NCBI GenBank assembly: GCA_026119855.1
Contig: JAOWBW010001636.1
Location: 1-64,000, forward strand
Length of the DNA stretch: 64,000 nucleotides
Direction of reading: 5' to 3'
Origin: Campanula takesimana
Taxonomy: Eukaryota; Streptophyta; Magnoliopsida; Asterales; Campanulaceae
A program made the position numbers and the translations under genes. The stretch's first letter is position 1. Each line of letters begins with the position of its first letter. Positions 33,080 through 43,739 of the stretch are shown here, piece after piece. Under the pieces are notes generated by a model that saw nothing but the letters and a program-made list of their open reading frames with translations, was not told the DNA's origin and searched no databases.

Positions 33080-33965
33080 TTTACTAGGAATGCTTTTGAA
33101 TGTTGCAGTCAGTCTTATAAGTGTTTGGTTAATAATGTCTTGCTCCTTGTTTGTGGAACTAGGAATAGGAAAGGTATTATGGCTATAGGTTTCTTAATTA
33201 ATTGACAAATGAATTATTTGAAAGCTGAAATGAATGATTCAAGAAATAAGTTACCTTTGTGTTGATTATCACTGATTTTAGGCTCCGTTTGTTTCGCATA
33301 AAACAATTTCCGGAAAATGATTTCCCGTAAAATGTTTTGTAATCAAATCAGTTGGTGATCAGTTGGTTTCCTGTTGTTGCTATTTAAAATAAAAATGGGT
33401 TCTTATTTACTAACGACTTCCTTCATTTTCCCTCCATTTCAAAATAATGTTCAAAATGAGTTTTTTTTTTTTTTTTTTTTTTTCACCATTCAATTTGAGA
33501 CGGAGGTAGTAATGATAACTGAGCGAAATCTATACAATCCCTGACATGACATGGCTGTCCGCTTATCAGTTGATCCTTTTTGGCACTAATAGCATTCACT
33601 TTGATCTGGAAAAATAAAAATAGTCCTACTTTGATTATTCTAATGGAATTATAAACAATACTAATTCACCTTTATAAATATATATTTTTTCGAATTCTTT
33701 AGAATAGATAAATTAAAGTTCAATCAAGTTGATCATAAAAATTAAAGTGTTTAGACTAGACTTGGTCTGAATAACATTTTCAATCAATTTAATCAAGATC
33801 AGAGAGACAGATTTAAGCAAAAAAATGCAGATAACTTATTCTAGATAAACTTAACCAGCCATAACCATCCAGTTTCATGATCACTAACTACTGGCTAAAC
33901 TTACTAGAGCATGTAAAATGACTGGTGCTAGCAGTTTTTAACCTGCTTTCACATTTTTTAATTTT
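33080..33965. other. Intergenic and 3' flank of the xylulose kinase gene, with MITE remnants
   Basis: GGCTCCGTTTGTTTCGCATA near 33282, followed by TTTCCGGAAAATG, resembles a hAT-type MITE end. A short Stowaway remnant lies at about 33418-33512 (CCCTCCATTTCAAAAT … GACGGAGGTAGTA). The rest shows no gene. Confidence 0.4.
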
Positions 33966-36900
33966 TTACCATCGGCCAAATTTTTCGACAAGGCGATTCT
34001 CAATCTCGATTCTCTTCTTCATGAGCAAAGTATACTTGGCAACAAGTTGTTTGTCTTCAGAGGTCACAGCAAGCTTACATCCAAGAGCCGTCTTCTCCAA
34101 CTTGCCCTCGTACATTCCAGATATGGGAACAAAGCTCCCCTTCTTGTTGCATAACCACCCATGAGCAGCTCGTAACGCAGCTCCCAATGAAGCCGAGTCT
34201 GTTAAATCCACACAACGGATCACAAATTATACTACAAATAAGATCACAAGGTTGAAAACTTTGAAATTTATTGAGCTAGGCAAATTACTTGGTTAATGGG
34301 CACTCTGTGTGTGTATATATACAAAAAAAAAAAAAAAGAGTAAACGACCAAAATGACCCGTGTACTATATGAATTCAACCAAAATGACCCGGGTACTATC
34401 TAAACTACCAAATCAACCTACGTACTATACATAAATTCACCAAATCAACATAAATCGTTAGTAAAAGTTAATAGATATTAACTATCGTTAGTAATTTAAC
34501 GGATATTACAATAAAATTTTCAAATCACCCCCATAACCTAACAAAATCCTAAAATCAAAAATATTCAATTTACATTTAGCTCCATTTCATGAATTTGCTA
34601 ATGTTGAAATATCAATTGATTGAAGGGTCAAACATATAAATTTTAAGAAAATAATTTGATTTATTTTCAATCTAAACCAACACCCATCTTATAAACCACC
34701 ACCAAACACCAAACTGTTCAAGAAATAAAAATAAAAAATATTTCTTTTGAAAAAGTTAATCAGAATTTAGAATCCTATTTACCCAAATTAGTTTATCAAA
34801 TTTTAGATCTGGCTTAAAAGTGTGATTTAAAAACACTTTCTAAAATCAGACTGCAGAGCTGATTTCATTTTTTTTTTTTTTGCAGATCTATAAATCTCAT
34901 CCTGGAAAAACTAAAAATCTTGGAGATGTACGGGATGAACATGGCTTCCTCTTACGCTTGCGATTTCTTTCATCCCATGACCGCGAGGAGAGAGAAAGTT
35001 AGAGAGAGAAAGAAAGAGTTGGAGGAGGCGTCGGTGGGTGACACGAAGATGACGAGAATAGGCTAGAGACAATTAAGTGTTGTCGGTGATAGCCAGAAGA
35101 CCGGCGGGCAACGACAGCGGCTTAGGTGGGTGGTTGTGAAAAATACCAGACTATTAAGGGATAAGGGGAAGGGTTGTAGATCTAGTTGGGGAGGGTGGGA
35201 GACAGTGTGGGAAGGGAATGGTGTTCTTAGAGGATGGTGGGCAGCAAGTGCGGACGGTCTTGTAGGGTGGAGAAGAAGGTAAAGGGAAATAGGGAATAGG
35301 GTTGTTTCCTTGAATGCTGATCTTGGTTTTGGGGGTTAAGTTGGGGGTGGGGGATATAGTAAATTATTGTATTTTGCATTTTGGCCCTTTCAATTATAAT
35401 TAATCTATTTGAAATTGTTGATTGTAATACTCGTTAAGTTATTAACGGCTGTTGACGTTCATTAACAACCGTTAGTGATTTAGGTTGATTTGGTGAATTT
35501 ATGGATAGTGAGCAGGTTGATTTGGTAGTTTAGATAGTACGCGGGTCATTTTGGGTGTATTCATATAGTACGCGGGTCATTTTGGTCGTTTACTCCAAAA
35601 AAAAAAAAAGGCAACCTAGTGCAAGAGCTCTCTCACTATGTGTGGGGTTAAGGGAAGGGCCAAGCACATGCTCCTTTCGTCCCATTTCAAAGTGTAAAAA
35701 ACGGTCAATGCACAAGAATTAAGGAAAAAGTGGAAAATGTAATGTGTTGTGAGTGTAGATAGCTGGGTAGAAAAGAGAAATTGGGGTAGAGAATAGTATG
35801 CAGTTTAGTTGATGTGAGTATAGTAAGTGAGTCTCACTAATTAAAAATTATTAAAAACTTTCTACTTTTAGATTTTGCAATTTATACGGGACACCCAAAA
35901 TGGCAAAATTTTCAGCTTGAAATGAGACGGAGAGAGCATGGACTTAATGTAGACAACCTTCCCTTGCATTTGAGTGCACATGCACCCATAATAGTAAGGG
36001 TGAATCCAACTAGGCAAACATAAGGGATATGAATTCTGGAAATGCAGGGTAACTAAAGTTTGAATTCTTGAAGTAACTTACCAGGCCTTTGGACGGTGTA
36101 AACGTTAGAACCAAAAATGGAGGCTATAGAGCTCAAAATGCTAGTGTTAGCAGATGCTCCACCAGTGGCTATAATCCGCTTTGGAGGAGAAGGCATCCCA
36201 AATCTTTCGGCATGGCCTCTCATGGAGAGCAACTGTCCCTCAACAATTGCTCTAACCTGCAGAAAGATGTATTCAAATGTGAGACGAAAGTTAATTTTTT
36301 TGTTCCCACATTTATTGTATAAATTAAATTTCTGCCAAAGGCTACTGACCTCGGACGGAGGGTCAAATTCTTCCACAGTCTGTTCAGTTACGCCATCCAA
36401 AGTCTCCCCCTTGAAATTCTCAAGGACGTAGCGATGGAAACCAACTGGTAAAGAAAATAAATGTAAAGAAAAAACCCAAATTTGACTTTTGTCTTGTGAT
36501 TCATAAACTCATAAATTTATTGCAGAACAAGAAACAAAATAGAAACAAAACACAAAGTGAACAAATTGATAACTCACCTGGGAGAGGAGGAAGGATCTCA
36601 TGATCCTTGAAGTAGAAACCAATTTTACCATCTGCAGCATAGCAACATATGAGAACTACGAAAAAGGATGCAGGTATATATCTAAATTTATGAAAGGATA
36701 GATGAACCAACCATTTAGCGGAGGTGCTTGCTCCAGAAGTTTGTTGAAGACTTCCCATGATTTATGGGCACATCGATTTCGTACATCTATCAAGATAAGG
36801 GTAGATATTCAAATATAAAATTTATCTTTAGTATACTTCCATGTGTAGCTGTTAGTTAAACATCACGTATCGGACATAGTCCAATTACCTTCACGAGTTA

Positions 36901-39306
36901 GGGACCCATTCTTATAAACCAGCATAACCATATAGCCTTTGTTATCAACCGGATTTGGAAAGACGTGTCCTTCTAAGCTTGGATTATGTTCAGCAGTTAT
37001 CCCAAATACCTAAATGATTATAAGCCCAAGCAGGTTATTAATTTAATGATATCCATGAATTGTCAATTAATTATGATATTTGGTGTTAATAAGCAGTAAG
37101 ACAAATTGTTTGGAGCCGGTTAACAAAGTTTAAGGAAGTCAAGCATAAAACTCATTGAACATACAGTATCACTGGTGCCGAGACTAATTGCCAAATCTCC
37201 TGGAGTGTTGAGGGTCAACCCTGCAAATTCAAGATAGTTTTCTAATCAGTATGCAAGTATGATACTCTCCTCCTTTCCCAAAAGACAGTCTCATTACTTT
37301 TGATGGTCTAACATGAGTGAAATTTGAATACATACTAATGTCAATCTAATCATCCTAGTGAAATTCTAAAAGTGATTTATCAAGGACAATTACATTTTTT
37401 TATTGTGATGCTTATATTGACATTAATGCTTGGTCAAAGTTCACTTGAAATTTTGACATGAAATTTTGAAAATAACAAATAGTACTTCGTTTGAAAACAA
37501 CAGAGAAAAAGGGAGGCAAATATATCTAGTTTTGAGTTTTGGAGTTAATCAACAAAACACATCACACAACTGAAAGTGAAGGAAAAATCTGTGCAAAGAC
37601 TATATCAGTGATTAAGTACGGTGATGGAACAATAATGACACAAAAATCTTGATATACTGTATGATTTTTACGTAAAAAAGAGAAACTTTTACCTGCTAGG
37701 CTGTTAGGATTGTCGCCAGACCATTGAACAACCAAACAGTTCTTGTCAAAGTGAAACCTGTAATGTGCACACATAATATCGAGTTTGGGTGAATAATCAG
37801 TTTGCCACCATATATATTTCAATTATAATCATTTTCTCTAACCTCTCAACAAAGTAAGGAGCAATCACACCAGCAACAGCATGGGCTGGAGCCAACTTCC
37901 CAAGTTTTTCCTCTAAGCCTGGTGCTGTGGACTACAATTTACATAAGATTTCAAAACTAAATGAAAATTGAATCAAGAAACGTCTAGTAAATAAATTAGC
38001 GAATTCTGAAAATCAAACCTCCAAAACTAGTTTAGACCAAGCCCTTTGCTTAATATCCATCAAATTCATCCCCGCTCCATCAGTATGATCAATACAAGCA
38101 TACCCTCCAATAAGAACAGAAGCCATGAATGAGCTAACCAATGAGATCCGTTCCGTCTCCTTATAAATCTCAGGCTGCTTCTCAAAAATCCTCCTGATTT
38201 GTGGCCCAGTAAACCTCTCATAAGCTCGAGAGCCAGTTAACTTAGACAATTCCAACGAGCCTCCAACAGCTTTCTCAATGGCCTTACACTGTTCAGTCGT
38301 ACAATTATCCATCCAAATAGGCGATTCCTTTATCGAAAAGGCATCACCAAATTGTTCAACCAAACGCTTCTTCGAGTCAAGAGATGCTAATATTACAGAA
38401 CTGCCATTCTTCCAGTACACACTACCATGTTGCTGTCCACTACCCGAAACAGCAACAATTTTACTGAAATCGAGGTTTGAGTTTTGGAGTCTTTGGAGTA
38501 TGAGATCAAGTGCTTCCACCCACATTATAGTGGGGGAAACAATTCTACCATCAACTAATGGATCTCTGTAAACGCCATCTTTGGTTTTGTAATGGGGTAA
38601 TTCGGAGTCGAAGTTGACAATTTCTGAAGTGACAATGTTGAGATTGGAATCAAGAACAGTTGCCTTCAGTGACCTAATAAAACAACCCAAAATTTTGAAC
38701 AGTTCAATTAATCCTCAGTACTTGATTAGCTAGACATTCCCAATTGAGATAACAAAGATAAGTGATCAACACAAAAAGCAACACAAATCCCATTTTTCTA
38801 TAACAAATTCAAATCAAATTATGAAAGCGATTTTTTGAAAATTTTGATCACAATTCTCAACTTAATACCCAAGCTTGTGAATATGGCTATTTGATTAGTT
38901 GAAACAAACATTTAAACTAAGATTGGCCAGACATACATACCCAATTGAAATAACAAAATAAGTGTGATCAACACATAAAAAAATCTCAAAACCCTTAGAT
39001 TTGTGAATGGAGTATTTAAAATTTGTAATAACTTGGCTTAGAATTCAGAATTTGGGTATTTTATATTTGTGATCACAAGCTTGGATAATGTATTAAATTG
39101 AGAATTCTGAATGTGAGTATTTGAAAATTGTGATCACAACCCTGGATAATTAATAAATTATTTTGAGAATTCTGAATATGGGTATTTGAAAATTGTGATC
39201 ACAGGCGTGGATAATCAATGAATTAAGTTAAGAAAGGATAAACTTACTGGGTTGAGCTGTCAAAGCCAAGAAAGAGAGCATGATGAGGAAGATGGTAATC
39301 CGCCAT
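33966..39306 (-). CDS. XK2: Xylulose kinase (cytosolic XK2-like, FGGY family), 11 exons, intact
   Basis: This FGGY-family kinase phosphorylates D-xylulose to xylulose 5-phosphate with ATP, feeding the pentose phosphate pathway. Exons by plus-strand coordinates are 39306-39248, 38673-38019, 37931-37843, 37757-37693, 37220-37165, 37009-36889, 36786-36712, 36631-36578, 36444-36350, 36256-36082 and 34198-33966. All introns are GT-AG and phases agree. The total is 1677 bp, giving 558 residues, the length I recall for Arabidopsis XK2. Landmarks are FLGFDSSTQ in exon 1, the N-terminal ATP-site motif, SGSGQQHG (about 96-103) and the substrate-site WMDNC (about 140-144). SLGTSDT (about 302-308) and ATGGASAN (453-460) mark the C-terminal domain. 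No transit peptide is evident. The ATG is chosen because it puts FDSSTQ near residue 15 as in the family. The last intron (1.88 kb) holds a MULE. Confidence 0.93.
34338..35595. mobile_element. Mutator-like element with ~140-bp inverted repeats in the last xylulose kinase intron
   Basis: The left end GAGTAAACGACCAAAATGAC and the right end (opposite strand) GAGTAAACGACCAAAATGAC are identical over 20 bp. The similarity continues through two GACCCG…GTACTAT units and CCAAATCAACCT. Both flanks are runs of A, so a 9-bp TSD would be an A-run. The interior (34900-35340) is purine-rich with GAGAGAGAAAG and GTGGGTGGTTG and may hold a captured sequence. No transposase. Confidence 0.85.
35671..35937. mobile_element. 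Stowaway-like MITE in the last xylulose kinase intron
   Basis: CATGCTCCTTTCGTCCCATT and AAATGAGACGGAGAGAGCATG are inverted repeats. The borders are CATG instead of TA-TA, suggesting substitution at the ends. Confidence 0.7.
37263..37492. mobile_element. Degenerate Stowaway-like MITE in the xylulose kinase intron between exons 4 and 5
   Basis: TACTCTCCTCCTTTCCCAAA on the left, an interior with TGGTCAAAGTTCACTTG, and AATAGTACTTCG on the right match the layout of the MITE at 56860-57120. Confidence 0.55.
38830..39235. repeat. Short tandem repeat (~65 bp period) in xylulose kinase intron 1
   Basis: TTCTGAAT(A/G)TG(A/G)GTATTTG recurs near 39044, 39105 and 39170, each followed by TTGTGATCACA. A looser inverted partner occurs near 38835-38885. 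Confidence 0.65.
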
Positions 39307-39503
39307 GAAAACGGCCAAATAAAGGTATTAGCAGAAATTTCTTTTAATCAAAATGCGAAAGAAGAAGGGAGAGTGTAACTAGTAAAAACTGCGGGGTTAT
39401 AGTTATACCAATGCAGTAGATTAAATAGACACGTCACATATGTTGTTAATTTTGGATAAAAACTAAACCTGATAGATAGAGATACGGATTACACATATCC
39501 GGA

Positions 39504-39509
<6 letters not shown>

Positions 39510-39534
<25 letters not shown>

Positions 39535-39565
39535 GAGCAATTTTAAAAGCCCAATATAATCATGG

Positions 39566-39594
<29 letters not shown>
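39510..39594. repeat. (CT)n and poly(A) tracts upstream of the xylulose kinase gene
   Basis: (CT)n spans about 39512-39533 and an A-run of about 26 spans 39568-39594. They lie about 200-290 bp upstream of the start codon, roughly where the promoter should be. Confidence 0.8.
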
Positions 39595-39596
<2 letters not shown>

Positions 39597-39839
39597 CCAA
39601 TATAAGCATAAATCTTGTTTACAAAATGAGTTAGACCGTATTTTGTTGGTTGCAGCCGCACTTTAATTAAAGGGACATTTTCTTAAAAGCCCTTCATTCT
39701 AACTTTTATTTTTAAAAAAGACACAATGTTTTTCTAATTGCTCAAAAACCCAAGAGACAAAAATAGCAAAGAATACCCCTAACTACCCCTTATAAGGGTG
39801 CTCCCCCTTTCCAGGCCAAATTTTCAAGTCATATTTTCA

Positions 39840-41435
39840 TCCCGCTCTGAGATTCATGTCTCAGACTCTTAGAAACACTGAGAATCATATCTCAAACCTA
39901 TAAAAACACTAAAAGTCATATCATAAACGTATAAAAACACTGAGAGACATGTCGCATGCCTGTAAAAACATTGAAAGTCATGTCACATACCTATAAAAAC
40001 ACTTAGAACCATATCACATACCTATAAAAAGACTTAGAACCATGTCACACACCAATAAAAACACTTAGAACCATATCACACACCAAAAAAACACTTAGAA
40101 CTATATCACATACTTATAAAAATACTTGGAACCATGTCACATGCCAATTAAAACACTTAGAACCAAGTCACATACCTAAAAAAACACTGAGGGACATGTC
40201 ACATACACATAAAAACACTTAGCAACATATCACATACCTCTAAAAACATTGAGAGCCATGTCACAAACCTATAAAAACACATAGAATCATCCCGCAGACC
40301 TATAAAAACTCTGAGATACATGTCACAAACCTATAAAACATTGAGAGTCATGTCTCCGACTTGTAAAAACACTAAGATACATGTCACATACATATAAAAA
40401 CACTGAGAGCTATGTCACAGACCTATAAAAATACTGAGACAAGTGTCTCAGACCTATAAAAACACTGAGAGACGTGTCTCAGACCTATAAAAACACTGAG
40501 AGCCGTGTCTCGGACCTATAAAAACACTGAGAGACGTATCTCAAGACCTATAAAAACACTGAGAGACATATCTCAGACTTATAGAAACACTGAGAGACGT
40601 GTAGCAGAGCTATAAAAACACTGAGAGACATGTCACATACGTATAAAAAACACTTAGAATTATGTCGCAAACCTTTAAAACACTGAGAAATGTGACGCAG
40701 ACCTATAACAATACTGACATACATGTCACATACTTATAAAAGCACTGAGAGACATGTCGCAGACCTATAAAAATAGTGAGAGACAAGTCACATACCTATA
40801 AAAACACTGAGAGCCATGTCACATATCTATAAAAACACTAAGAGACATGTCGCAGACCTATAGCCATGTCTTACACCTGTTAAAACACTGAGAGCCATGT
40901 CGTAGACCAATAAAAACATTGATATCCGTGTCTCAAACCTATAAAAACATTGAGAGTCATGTGTTCGACTTATAAAAACACTGAGATACATGTCACATAC
41001 ATATAAAACACTGAGAGCTATGTCACAGACCTATAAAAATACTGAGACAAGTGTCTCAGACCTATAAAAACACTGAGAGACATATCTCAAACCTATAAAA
41101 ACATTGAGAGACTTGTCTCAAACCTATCAAAACACTGATAGACGTGTCTCAAACCTATAAAAACACTGAGAGAGACATATCTCAGACCTATAGAAACACT
41201 GAGAGATGTGTCACAGACCTATGAAAACACTGAGAGACATGTCACATACCTATAAAAACACTTAGAACTATGTCGCAAACCTATAAAAAAACTGAGAAAC
41301 GTGTCGCAGACATATAACAATACTGAGAGACATGTCACATACCTATAAAAACACTAGGAGACATGTCGCAGACATATAAAAATAGTGAGAGACAAGTCAC
41401 ATACCTATAAAAACACTGAGAGCCATGTCACAAAT
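39840..41435 (+). repeat. 31-bp minisatellite, about 50 units
   Basis: Units follow the pattern CCTATAAAAACACTGAGAG plus ACATGTCTCAGA, with frequent single-base changes and occasional 1-2 bp slips. The unit contains CTATAAAAAC, a TATA-like string repeated throughout. A higher-order duplication is suggested, because the order of variants around 40340-40560 resembles that around 40950-41170. Confidence 0.95.
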
Positions 41436-41513
41436 CATTGGATACATTAAGTTCTCACGGTTCTCACGATATTTAGGTTCTTATTTGAGCACCTACCTAT
41501 ATATATATATATA

Positions 41514-41735
41514 TACTCTTTCTGTCCCATGGTAGTTTTTTTTATACTTTGACATGTAATTTAAATAAGAAATAATTATCTCCTTATATAAATTTTTTTT
41601 TATTGAGAGTATTATTAATTGTGATATAATAATAATTTTTAAACTTTTATTTAGAGTAATATATTTTCTTCAAAAGACTTGGTCAAAATAAAGTCAAGTT
41701 TGCCAAAATTCTATTTCGAGTGAGATGGAGGAGTA
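41514..41735. mobile_element. Stowaway-like MITE
   Basis: TACTCTTTCTGTCCCATGGT and CGAGTGAGATGGAGGAGTA are inverted ends with TA borders in a TA-rich tract. Confidence 0.75.
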
Positions 41736-41747
41736 TATATATATATA

Positions 41748-41987
41748 TACTCCCTCCGTCCCATTACAATAGGCACTTTTGGTCAAACCAATATGAACTT
41801 TGACTAACATTTTATGCTAAATTATTAATCTTCATAAAAATTTTAAAAAGTTATTAAATTAGTAATATAAACATTATCAATAACTATTTTTAAATTTTTA
41901 TGGAGATAAATTATTTAGCATAAAATTTTAGTCAAAGTTTAAGTTGGTTTGACCAAAAGTGCCCATTGTAATGCGACGGAGGGAGTA
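41748..41987. mobile_element. Stowaway-like MITE
   Basis: TACTCCCTCCGTCCCATTAC, extending to CACTTTTGGTCAAACC, mirrors GGTTTGACCAAAAGTG … CGACGGAGGGAGTA. Confidence 0.9.
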
Positions 41988-41995
41988 TATATATA

Positions 41996-42231
41996 TACTC
42001 CCTCTGTCCCGCCCGACTTAGGATTCTTTGTCAAGCAATTTATATTTTGACCAACAATTTGAACAAAAATAATTATCTTAATAAAAATCTAAAAATAGTT
42101 ATTTAGTTTATTATTAATCGTGATACAATAACAAGTTTTAAATTTTTATTAGCATCATTATATTTCTTCAAATATTTGGTCAAAGTATAAATTGTTTGAC
42201 CAAAAATATTAAGTCGGGTGGGACGGAGGGA

Positions 42232-42235
<4 letters not shown>
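41996..42235. mobile_element. Stowaway-like MITE
   Basis: TACTCCCTCTGTCCCGCCCG mirrors CGGGTGGGACGGAGGGAGTG. The interior has TTGGTCAAAGTATAAATTG. It is followed by a TA microsatellite (42236-42274). Confidence 0.85.
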
Positions 42236-42276
<41 letters not shown>

Positions 42277-42342
42277 TGCATATACTAAGAAATTGTGAAA
42301 CAGACAATATAGCAACCAAAGTTTTCTTTCTGAGCAACACTA

Positions 42343-42502
42343 GGGGCACAAAATAAGGTCACAAAATCTTGCTCACAAGATGAGGTGGCGATATTTCATT
42401 GGTTGCATCGATAATGGACCCGCCACACTCTAATTAAAAACACCAATAACATCATTACACCTAAGATTTTGTGAGCAAGTTTTTGTGACTTTTTTGTGCC
42501 CA
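42343..42502. mobile_element. Palindromic GCACAAAA MITE (reference copy)
   Basis: GGGGCACAAAATAAGGTCAC and (opposite strand) GGGCACAAAAAAGTCACAAA begin inverted repeats of about 40 bp, including CTTGCTCACAA. The core holds TTGGTTGCATCGATAATGG. Related copies lie near 18016, 19333 and 39600. The TSD could not be fixed, so the superfamily is open. Confidence 0.75.
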
Positions 42503-42617
42503 TAGTATTATTCTTTCTTAAAACTAATCCCTATCCTCTTGATTTTATCATACTCCTACATCTCGTCAATCTCAGTGAAACCGAGACCAACATGGGAGAG
42601 AACTTGTTCAAAAGAAG

Positions 42618-43330
42618 TTGAGCTACAAGAAGCCCTTCAAAAATCACAAAATGGAGTCCTTTTCCCCAGTCCTTTTCCCAAATTCCAACATTGATCAATT
42701 TACCACTACAAATCAAATAATCTCTCTTCAGAATCTGACGGAGGCGATCCAAACTCACAAACCATGGCTGGAATCCCTCCTCCACAAAAGCGGCGTTCTC
42801 CTCTTCCATGGTTCCCTGTTTCCTTTGCTTCCGACTTCAATTCCGTCGTTGAAGCCTTTGATTTCCCAGAAATGCCATATTTGGGCGGTGGGGCATTTCG
42901 TACTAATGTTGTTGGCCGGGTTTTTCACATCCAACGAGTTACCCCCAAATCAGAAAATTCATTTCCACCACGAGATGGCTTACGTAATTTTAAGTGGTTG
43001 AATAAATTGAGGTAGATCTGGAACGCAAACACGAAAAAAAGGCGAGAATCAAGGCTCTGGCAGGTGGGTTGTTAAGGATTTTTGGAATATGCTTGACACA
43101 ACCTCATCATCTTCTACGACTGTAATAGAGACCGACTATGGCGATTTGGCCCGAGGAGAGGAGCCGCCGGTGATGGAGGCATATAGATTACCAGATCTGG
43201 AGAAGGACTCGTCGAAGGATTCGCCGGCGAGATCGACAGAGGAAGGGGGTTGGTTGAGAAAGATGGTATTTTGCCGGAGGAATAGAGAGAGTGAGGGTGA
43301 CGGCGGGGGAGGGTTAATGTATTAGGGTTG
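42618..43330 (+). pseudogene. Captured clavaminate synthase-like (TauD/TfdA-family dioxygenase) gene fragment
   Basis: The start (about 42651-42810) reads ESFSPVLFPNS and then EAIQTHKPWLESLLHKSGVL. It then shifts frame to FASDFNSVVEAFDFPEMPYL and TNVVGRVF, and shifts back for QKIHFHHEMAYV. This order matches the N-terminal part of plant clavaminate synthase-like proteins such as Arabidopsis At3g21360. HxE within HHEMAY corresponds to the iron-binding pair. The rest of the enzyme is absent. A second GC-rich piece (43080-43325) is open in one frame (TVIETDYGDLARGEEPPVME) and I do not recognise it. Two frameshifts make the fragment non-functional as an enzyme. Confidence 0.75.
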
Positions 43331-43503
43331 AGTGGGAGGGGTAGTTTTGGGATTAAAGTATTTCATTTAAAAAATCAGGGACTTAATAGAAATAAACATT
43401 CCATCTTGTGGACCCGAAAGAAATAAACTAAAATGTCTGTCCTATTTAAGAAATTTGCTTTAACAAGAGGACTTTTGAGAAATTTTTCCTTAATTTAATT
43501 AAA

Positions 43504-43687
43504 AACATCAATAAATTATTATTCTCTATGTATCGGAATAAATTTCATAGTTGACAAGTCAATTTTTTTTTTTATGTTTTTAATTATGTTTCTTTGATTG
43601 CCCCAATCTATTCATATATGTGGAGCAGTATTTCTCATGACATTGCATTGGCTGTGTCTATTAACATGGGTAGTATGGGAACATCAC
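43504..43687. other. MITE flank and AT-rich spacer
   Basis: It begins with the right-hand remainder of the GCACAAAA MITE split by the Pack-MULE; no other feature was seen. Confidence 0.4.
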
Positions 43688-43739
43688 CATAATTCATACT
43701 CTCTCCGGTTCAAGTAAGTTGCAACATTGATTTTGAAGT

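Larger units (their letters stand above)
39672..43493. mobile_element. Probable Pack-MULE carrying a minisatellite and a TauD-like gene fragment
   Basis: The 10-mer TTTAATTAAA occurs at both borders (39662-39671 and 43494-43503), fitting a 9-10 bp MULE TSD. The left end (GGGACATTTTCTTAAAAG) and right end (opposite strand, GGAAAAATTTCTCAAAAG) are imperfect inverted repeats. The target is a GCACAAAA-family MITE: CCGCACTTTAATT on the left and AATTAAAAACATCAATAA on the right rejoin to match the intact copy near 42430-42455. Inside are a 1.6-kb 31-bp-repeat array, three Stowaways, a TA microsatellite, an intact GCACAAAA MITE and a host-gene fragment. No transposase. Confidence 0.65.

Noticed and set aside
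33008..33205. 65-residue frame MKSIRINGPKKNQKIG
   Set aside because: It starts inside a Stowaway MITE and runs into non-coding sequence, with no recognisable domain or splice context.
39840..41435. CRISPR-like array of 31-bp units
   Set aside because: The units are directly adjacent, with no unique spacers, and the context is plant nuclear DNA. It is a minisatellite.
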